Assembly (NCBI RefSeq): GCF_000803645.1
Contig: NZ_CP009122.1
Coordinates: forward strand, 1,340,501-1,404,500
Source of the DNA: Sphingopyxis fribergensis
GTDB lineage: Bacteria > Pseudomonadota > Alphaproteobacteria > Sphingomonadales > Sphingomonadaceae
DNA length: 64,000 nucleotides
Direction: 5' to 3'
The notes under the pieces are model-generated. The model worked only from the letters and a program-made list of their open reading frames with translations. It did no database searches and was not told where the DNA came from. Positions within the stretch are counted from its first letter, which is position 1. Each line of letters opens with the position of its first letter. The translations under genes and the position numbers were made by a program. This document shows positions 59,125 through 64,000 of the stretch, piece by piece.

Positions 59125-61764
59125 TTGGGGGTTCGGCGTAACATCATCCGGCCGACGGGCGGCGATTTGCCGGCGGGCGAATCATTGTTCGATTCACCGG
59201 AATTCGTCACGCACCTGATGCGGGTGGCGAAGCTGTGGCATTATGTGCTGATCGGCCGCGTCCTTGCGTTTCTGACCTTCGCTTTCGTCCCGGGCGTTAC
59301 GGGTTTCCTCGATCATCCGGCGCATTGGCTGGTCATGGCGGCGGGCCTTCCATGCGATGTCGCGCTGACCGTGATCGGGCAGGTGATGCGCAAACCCCGT
59401 CCGATGGCGCATCAGCGCATACGGCTGATGGCCATGCTGTGCATGGCGCTGATCGCGCTCGGCACATTGCTCAACGCCGCCGCGATGTTCGACGCGATCG
59501 CCATCCCCGACGGCAGCCGACATTTCGATGCCTTTGCGGCGATCCACATCGGCTCGATGCTTGTCGCCGCGTCGGCCGTCGCGGTCGTCCGTCCCGCCTT
59601 TTTCGCGTTTGCGGGGGCGACGGCGCTCGGCGGCGCAATCGGCGTGGCCTCCTGGCCGTTCGCGGTCGCCGGACTGGTCTTTCTCGGCCTGTTGATTGTG
59701 ATGATGCGTGAGGATGTCCGGCACCAACGCCGCGCGACGCGCGCCGCGCGGCTGAGCGTCAGCGATCAGCAGCGCGCACTCAACCTGATGCGCGATTTCG
59801 AGCGCGCGGGGCGCGGCTGGTTCTGGGAAACCGATCGCGATGGCCAGCTTGTCTATATCTCGCCGACCGTCGCGGCGCGGCTCGATCGTCCGCTCGCCGA
59901 CCTGCTCGGGCATCCCTTTACCGACATTATCCGCAAGCGGCTTGGCAACGACGAGAGTGAAGAGCGCACGCTGGGTTTCAGCCTGTCTTCGCGTACCCCG
60001 TTCAAGGAGCTGACGGTGCAGGCAGCGGTGCCCGGTGAGGAACGCTGGTGGTCGATCTCGGGCCACCCGATCAGCAACGAGCTCGGCAATTTCCAGGGCT
60101 TTCGCGGTAGCGGCACCGACCTCACCGACAAGAAAAGGTCCGAGCGCGAGATCAACCAGCTTGCGCGTTACGACACGCTGACGGGTCTCGCGAACCGGCG
60201 CCACATCACCGACCTTCTCGAACGCGCGCTCAAGAGCCATAGCGGTCAGCCGCAGCCCTGCGCGCTGTTGCTGATGGACCTAGACCGCTTCAAGGCGGTG
60301 AACGACACGCTGGGGCATCCGGTGGGCGACCAATTGTTGCAGCAGGTCGCAGGGCGGCTGACGCAGATCGTCGGCGACAAGGGGCAGGTCGGACGGCTCG
60401 GCGGCGACGAATTCCAGATCGTCGTGCCGCAGCTGTGCCAGCCGGAGAAGCTTGCCGGCATCGCGAACGCCATCATCCTGAGCCTCGCGAAGCCCTTCGC
60501 AATCGAGGGCGAACAGGTTCGCATCGGATCGTCGCTCGGCATCGCGGTGTCGGATGGGCAGGGGGTCTCGGCGTCGGCGCTGGTGCGCAACGCCGACCTT
60601 GCGCTTTATGCCGCGAAGGATGCCGGGCGCGGCGTCTATCGTTTCTATGCCGATGCGATGCACAATCAGGCGAGCGAACGGAAGGCGATCGAGGATGCGC
60701 TGCGTGACGCGCTGGCGAACGATGAGCTGAGGCTTCTCTATCAGCCGATCGTCGATGTCCGAAGCGAACGGATTTCGGGGTTTGAAGCGCTGATCCGCTG
60801 GCGCCACGCCACCAACGGTTTGATCAGCCCGTCGAAGTTCATTCCGATCGCGGAAGAGGCCAATCTGATCGTACCGATCGGCGAGTGGATCATCCGCACC
60901 GCCTGTGCGACGATCGCGCATCTCGGCCCCGGATACCGCGTTGCGGTCAATGTTTCGCCGCGCCAGTTCGCGAATGAAAAGCTGCCGGCGACGATCATGA
61001 GCGCGGTGTCGGCGGCGGGCATCCGGCCCGAGCAGCTCGAGCTCGAGATCACCGAGGGTGTCTTCCTCGACGAGAGCGCCGAGAATCTTGCGATGTTCCA
61101 GAAATTGAAGCGGACCGGGGTGCGGCTTGCGCTCGACGATTTCGGTACCGGTTATTCGGCGCTCGGCTATCTGAAGAAGGCGCCGTTCGACAAGATCAAG
61201 ATTGACCAGAGCTTCGTCCTCGGCGCCGCCGATCCGAGCAGCATGAATGCGGCAATCATCTCGTCGATCGTCGGGCTGGCGACCGCGCTGAAGATGGAGA
61301 CGACCGCCGAGGGGGTCGAGACGCACGATGATCTCTCGCTGATCCGCGGTCTCGGCTGCAGCCATGTGCAGGGCTATATCTATGGGAAGCCGATGGACCT
61401 GGTCGAGGTGCTGGCGTTGCTGCGCGAAGGCGGCGGGCGCGCCGAGGCGAAAGGGTATAAGAGTGCGCGCGAGGCGCGGCTCACCACCTTCCGCACGATC
61501 CAGATCGCGAGCGGCGGCCATCAATATGAGGCGATCGTCCGCAATATGTCGCCGCACGGCGCGCTGATCGAAGGGCTATGGAATGTACCCTCCGGGACGC
61601 AGTTAAGGCTGGAATTCGGTTCCGAGCAGGTCGTGGATGCCGAGGCGCGCTGGTCGGATGGCAACCGCGTCGGAGTCAAATTCGCGGTCGCGGTCGACAT
61701 CGAAGACTTGATCGGTCCGAAGACCGTCGGAGCGGCGCGGGGACGGGTCCGCCGCGCCGCGTGA
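59125..61764 (+). CDS. Membrane PAS-GGDEF-EAL-PilZ cyclic-di-GMP protein
   Basis: The 879-residue protein has about six N-terminal membrane helices (about 25-195), a PAS-like region (about 225-345), GGDEF (GRLGGDEFQ near 430), EAL (GFEALIRWRH near 552, with LDDFGTGYSALGY and AEGVET catalytic loops) and a C-terminal PilZ domain (from about 787, with YEAIVRNMSPHGALIEG). The GGDEF active site is intact; the RxxD inhibitory site is replaced by DKGQ. The EAL residues look intact, so both synthesis and degradation are possible. The start is uncertain: TTG 59125 opens the frame, ATG 59218 is an alternative. It converges with the amidohydrolase gene. Confidence 0.9.
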   Translation: MGVRRNIIRPTGGDLPAGESLFDSPEFVTHLMRVAKLWHYVLIGRVLAFLTFAFVPGVTGFLDHPAHWLVMAAGLPCDVALTVIGQVMRKPRPMAHQRIRLMAMLCMALIALGTLLNAAAMFDAIAIPDGSRHFDAFAAIHIGSMLVAASAVAVVRPAFFAFAGATALGGAIGVASWPFAVAGLVFLGLLIVMMREDVRHQRRATRAARLSVSDQQRALNLMRDFERAGRGWFWETDRDGQLVYISPTVAARLDRPLADLLGHPFTDIIRKRLGNDESEERTLGFSLSSRTPFKELTVQAAVPGEERWWSISGHPISNELGNFQGFRGSGTDLTDKKRSEREINQLARYDTLTGLANRRHITDLLERALKSHSGQPQPCALLLMDLDRFKAVNDTLGHPVGDQLLQQVAGRLTQIVGDKGQVGRLGGDEFQIVVPQLCQPEKLAGIANAIILSLAKPFAIEGEQVRIGSSLGIAVSDGQGVSASALVRNADLALYAAKDAGRGVYRFYADAMHNQASERKAIEDALRDALANDELRLLYQPIVDVRSERISGFEALIRWRHATNGLISPSKFIPIAEEANLIVPIGEWIIRTACATIAHLGPGYRVAVNVSPRQFANEKLPATIMSAVSAAGIRPEQLELEITEGVFLDESAENLAMFQKLKRTGVRLALDDFGTGYSALGYLKKAPFDKIKIDQSFVLGAADPSSMNAAIISSIVGLATALKMETTAEGVETHDDLSLIRGLGCSHVQGYIYGKPMDLVEVLALLREGGGRAEAKGYKSAREARLTTFRTIQIASGGHQYEAIVRNMSPHGALIEGLWNVPSGTQLRLEFGSEQVVDAEARWSDGNRVGVKFAVAVDIEDLIGPKTVGAARGRVRRAA

Positions 61765-61773
61765 CGGCTTTGG

Positions 61774-63045
61774 TCAATGGGCGATGCGGCCGCGCGCCAT
61801 CACCCAGTCGACCTTTTCGAGCACCGTAACATCGGTGAGCGGGTCGCCCGTCACCGCGATCATGTCGGCCGACATACCGGGGGCGATGCGGCCGATTTCC
61901 TTGTCCATCGACAAGAGCGTTGCCGCGACCGTCGTTGCGCTCGCCAGCGCCTCGCGCGGGGTCAGCCCATATTTGACGAGCAGCGCGAACTCGCCGCCGT
62001 TGCGGCCATGCTCGAAGACGCCGGCGTCGGTGCCGAACGCGATCGGAACGCCCAGCGCCTTGGCGCGCGTAACAGCCTTGCCGACGTCGCCGAGCGTCAT
62101 GCGCACCTTGTTTTCGACCGTTGGGGTGTAAATGCCCTTGCCGAGCCGCTCGCGTATCCCCTCGAACGCCATCAGCGTCGGGACGAGATAGGTGCCCTTG
62201 GCTTTCATCACCTTCAGCGTCGCATCGTCGGCGAAGGTGCCATGTTCGATGCTGTCGATGCCCGCCGCCGCCGAAGAGGTGATGCCGCCCGCGCCATGGG
62301 CATGCGCCATCACCTTCAGCCCCAGCGAGTGGGCGGTGTCGGCGATGCTTTGCAGCTCGGGGCTGGTGAAATGGCCTTCGAGGCCGCGCGCCTGCTGCGA
62401 CAGGACGCCGCCGGTCGCGGTGATCTTGATGACGTCGGCGCCGGCGCGCGATGCCTTGCGCACCTTTTCGGCGCATTCGACCGCGCCCGTGCAGGTATAG
62501 CCCTCATCGAGGACGGCATGGATATCCTCGCGAAAGCCCGTCACGTCGCCGTGCCCGCCGATGATCGATAGCGAAGGGCCGGCGGCGACGATGCGCGGGC
62601 CTTCGATAAAGCCGTTCGCGGTGCCGCGGCGGAGCGAATATGCGGTATATTGCGCCGAACCGGCCTCGCGCACGGTCGTGAAGCCCGCGCGCAGCGTGAT
62701 GCCGGCGTTCTTTGCGCCGACGACGACGCCCCATTCATTGGGATCGACGGCAGCGGCGCGATAATCGTCGCCGGGGTCGCCGGTCAGGTGGACGTGGAGG
62801 TCGATGAGGCCCGGAAGTAGGGTCTTGTCGCCGAGGTCGACGATTTCGGCACCGGCGGGCGCTTCGGTGCGGCCGGGGGCGATCGAGGTGATGCGGTCGT
62901 CGGTGATGGTGACGGTAGAGGGGCCTTGTGCAGGCTTGCTTGCGTCGGTGATGACGCGGCCGGCATAGACGATGGTGGTTTTCGCATATGCCGTCGTGCC
63001 GAGCAGCGTCAGCGTCGCGGCCGCGACCAGTCCCAATTTACGCAT
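61774..63045 (-). CDS. Secreted amidohydrolase-family protein
   Basis: The 423-residue protein has a signal peptide (LGLVAAATLTLLGTTAYA) and an amidohydrolase TIM barrel with LLPGLIDLHVHLTGDPG (metal HxH), a metal Lys-containing VIKITATGGVLS, HAHG (VMAHAHGAGGI), IEHGTF and FGTDAGVF. It resembles Xaa-Pro or imidazolonepropionase-like secreted hydrolases; the substrate is unknown. GGGGAGA precedes ATG 63045, and a longer frame would lose the signal. Confidence 0.88.
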   Translation of the reverse strand: MRKLGLVAAATLTLLGTTAYAKTTIVYAGRVITDASKPAQGPSTVTITDDRITSIAPGRTEAPAGAEIVDLGDKTLLPGLIDLHVHLTGDPGDDYRAAAVDPNEWGVVVGAKNAGITLRAGFTTVREAGSAQYTAYSLRRGTANGFIEGPRIVAAGPSLSIIGGHGDVTGFREDIHAVLDEGYTCTGAVECAEKVRKASRAGADVIKITATGGVLSQQARGLEGHFTSPELQSIADTAHSLGLKVMAHAHGAGGITSSAAAGIDSIEHGTFADDATLKVMKAKGTYLVPTLMAFEGIRERLGKGIYTPTVENKVRMTLGDVGKAVTRAKALGVPIAFGTDAGVFEHGRNGGEFALLVKYGLTPREALASATTVAATLLSMDKEIGRIAPGMSADMIAVTGDPLTDVTVLEKVDWVMARGRIAH

Positions 63046-63143
63046 GAAGTCTCCCCTGTCCGTTTCCGCCACCGTGGCGCGGCGGACGGGGGAGGGCAAG
63101 GGCGGAGTGGCGTTGCACGAAGTCCCTTGTCGGTGCGTCGGCG

Positions 63144-63250
63144 CTTAAGGCCACAAAAGCCCCGCATGCGGGCGTCGTTTTTGTGTCCTTTGCGGCTTTA
63201 AGGCGACAAAAGATACGCATGCGCCCGCGCAGAATGTCTCCTTTGTCGCT
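63144..63250. repeat. Two tandem 53-bp imperfect repeats plus a truncated third
   Basis: TTAAGGC-ACAAAAG (63145) recurs at 63198 and the TTAAG start again at 63251: an exact 53-base period. The first two units agree at about 37 of 53 positions and share CGCATGCG. Each unit is itself partly palindromic (GCGACAAA ... TTTGTCGC). Confidence 0.75.
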
Positions 63251-63349
63251 TTAAGAGCGGTTTGCGGAAGCCGACGATTTCAAACAGCGAAATCGAGGCT
63301 GGCACGGCGCGATAAAGTAGGACAGCGCTATTTTGTGGGTCGCCAATTT

Positions 63350-63370
63350 CCGCATTGGGGTGGGAAACGG
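63350..63370. repeat. Short hairpin repeat with GGGGTGG loop, copy 2
   Basis: CCGCATT-GGGGTGG-GAAACGG, arms imperfect, loop identical to 27819-27839. Confidence 0.45.
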
Positions 63371-63381
63371 CCATTCCCAAT

Positions 63382-63457
63382 TTCGTCATTCCCGCGAAAG
63401 CGGGGACCCAGCGTGCTGACGTCGCAACTGGGTTCCCGCTTTCGCGGGAATGACGAA
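63382..63457. repeat. 76-bp palindromic repeat (family F)
   Basis: Begins TTCGTCATTCCCGCGAAAGC and ends with its complement; a sequence type widespread in proteobacterial intergenic regions. Confidence 0.9.
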
Positions 63458-63501
63458 GCAAGAAGTAGAACGGCAACTTCTGGTCGGTAGCGGTCGCCTC
63501 C

Positions 63502-63530
63502 AAAAAAAAAAGGGCCGGTCAAGCCGGCCC
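63502..63530 (-). terminator. Intrinsic terminator of the RcnB-like gene
   Basis: On the reverse strand GGGCCGG-CTTGA-CCGGCCC with loop within, followed by ten T residues (63502-63511 read as A on the forward strand). Confidence 0.9.
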
Positions 63531-63561
63531 CTAGTTTGTCATCTGATAACCGAAAGGAATA

Positions 63562-64000
63562 TTACCAGAAGAAATCGTAGATCACGTCGATCACTTGGCC
63601 CGAATAGGTATCGACCAGAAGCGCGTCGTCATAATAGCGGATCCAACGCGTGCCGCCGTAGGCGGGCGGCAGGCGATAATAGCCGGGGTCGTTGATCCAG
63701 TAGCGCGAGCTATAGAAAAGCGAGTTCAGGCTGAAACCGATGCTGAAGCGCGTATATCCGTAACCGCGATACGGGTTGTAATAGCGCGGCATACGGTAAT
63801 GGCTGCGGTTCTGGTTGCGATAGCTGCGCCAGTCGTAGCGGCGGTCGTTCCGCCAATCGCGGTTCCAGCTGTGTCTGCGATTGTCGTTATACCGGCGATC
63901 GACGCGATTATTGTTGTTGCGGTCGTAGCGCCGGTCGAGCTGGCCGTCGCGGTTGCGATCATAGCGGCCGTCGCGCCGATCGATCCGATTGTTGTTGTTG
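63562..64000 (-). CDS. RcnB-like protein (5' end outside window)
   Basis: The frame is open from the right edge to the stop at 63562; only 146 C-terminal residues are visible. An Arg/Asp/Asn/Tyr repeat-rich segment (DRRDGRYDRNRDG..., with tracts of Asn) precedes YYNPYRGYGYTRFSIGFSL and the C-terminal RcnB pattern PGYYRLPPAYGGTRWIRYYDDALLVD, ending IYDFFW. RcnB is a periplasmic nickel/cobalt homeostasis factor in E. coli; in sphingomonads this fold is abundant and usually unassigned. The signal peptide is outside the window. Confidence 0.85.
   Translation of the reverse strand, partial: NNNNRIDRRDGRYDRNRDGQLDRRYDRNNNNRVDRRYNDNRRHSWNRDWRNDRRYDWRSYRNQNRSHYRMPRYYNPYRGYGYTRFSIGFSLNSLFYSSRYWINDPGYYRLPPAYGGTRWIRYYDDALLVDTYSGQVIDVIYDFFW

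Larger units (their letters stand above)
63046..63561. other. Gene-free stretch with tandem and palindromic repeats
   Basis: No credible gene. From left to right: the amidohydrolase promoter region, a pair of 53-bp tandem repeats (63144-63250), a copy of the GGCTGGCAC...GTAGGA motif (63295-63330), the GGGGTGG-loop hairpin (63350-63370), a 76-bp palindrome (63382-63457) and the terminator of the RcnB-like gene. Confidence 0.7.

Noticed and set aside
63144..63457. CRISPR array
   Set aside because: Units are imperfect, only two to three, with no unique spacers and no cas genes nearby.

Overview
The window reads as chromosomal DNA of an alphaproteobacterium of the order Sphingomonadales, most like Sphingopyxis; the genus is my inference from gene orders and codon style, not a database result. 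Support: uniformly high GC with strong third-position bias, the order rpmF-plsX-fabH-ihfA-merR, a class I (archaeal-type) lysyl-tRNA synthetase, aroQ-accB-accC, secE-nusG-rplK-rplA, and numerous palindromic intergenic repeats. I saw no rRNA, tRNA, CRISPR array, insertion sequence or prophage; the region looks like core chromosome.

Layout. 1-5213: a patatin-like protein (running off the left edge), a class A penicillin-binding protein and an AlkC-like DNA glycosylase. 5223-11688: a tripartite RND efflux operon (adaptor, pump, outer-membrane factor) with a divergent TetR regulator and two palindromes between them. 11776-16325: a GPH-type transporter, then secE-nusG, tesB and rplK-rplA. 16326-19218: where rplJ-rplL would be expected there is instead a reverse-strand zincin-ccmA-ccmB operon and phhB, bracketed by inverted copies of a 38-bp repeat. 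19219-27742: rpoB and rpoC, with their own near-consensus promoter and an attenuator-like hairpin. 28713-31856: a membrane sulfatase-fold protein, a small operon of a 37-residue membrane protein plus PspC-domain protein behind a sigma54-like promoter, and recF. 32042-38351: arsC, two different L,D-transpeptidases, accC-accB-aroQ, and divergent thiS-thiG. 38502-46895: small stress and envelope genes, GNAT/DUF1330, rarD, pyrC, ygfZ, a retropepsin-like protease, an MBL-fold hydrolase and a MAPEG protein. 47210-50270: the rpmF-plsX-fabH-ihfA-merR block. 50287-64000: SixA-type phosphatase, DinG-like helicase, PilZ protein, membrane-anchored LuxR regulator with DUF4199 partner, lysK, DUF3291 with a half-length asparaginase, a fatty acid desaturase, a TM-PAS-GGDEF-EAL-PilZ protein, a secreted amidohydrolase and an RcnB-like protein cut by the right edge.

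Themes. Core transcription/translation genes (secE, nusG, rplK, rplA, rpoB, rpoC, rpmF, lysK) alternate with envelope maintenance genes (PBP, two L,D-transpeptidases, PspC, sulfatase-fold transferase, efflux) and lipid precursor synthesis (accB, accC, plsX, fabH, desaturase). Two PilZ proteins and one GGDEF-EAL protein give a small cyclic-di-GMP cluster in the last 12 kb.

Most interesting signals: the missing rplJL with rearrangement marks and a candidate attenuator in the rpoB leader; a sigma54-like promoter in front of the mini-protein/PspC operon; a perfect 30-nt palindrome between rpoB and rpoC; a ThiS whose C-terminal Gly-Gly is capped by Cys; the five-part cyclic-di-GMP protein; and at least eight families of palindromic or tandem intergenic repeats, placed preferentially at convergent gene ends.
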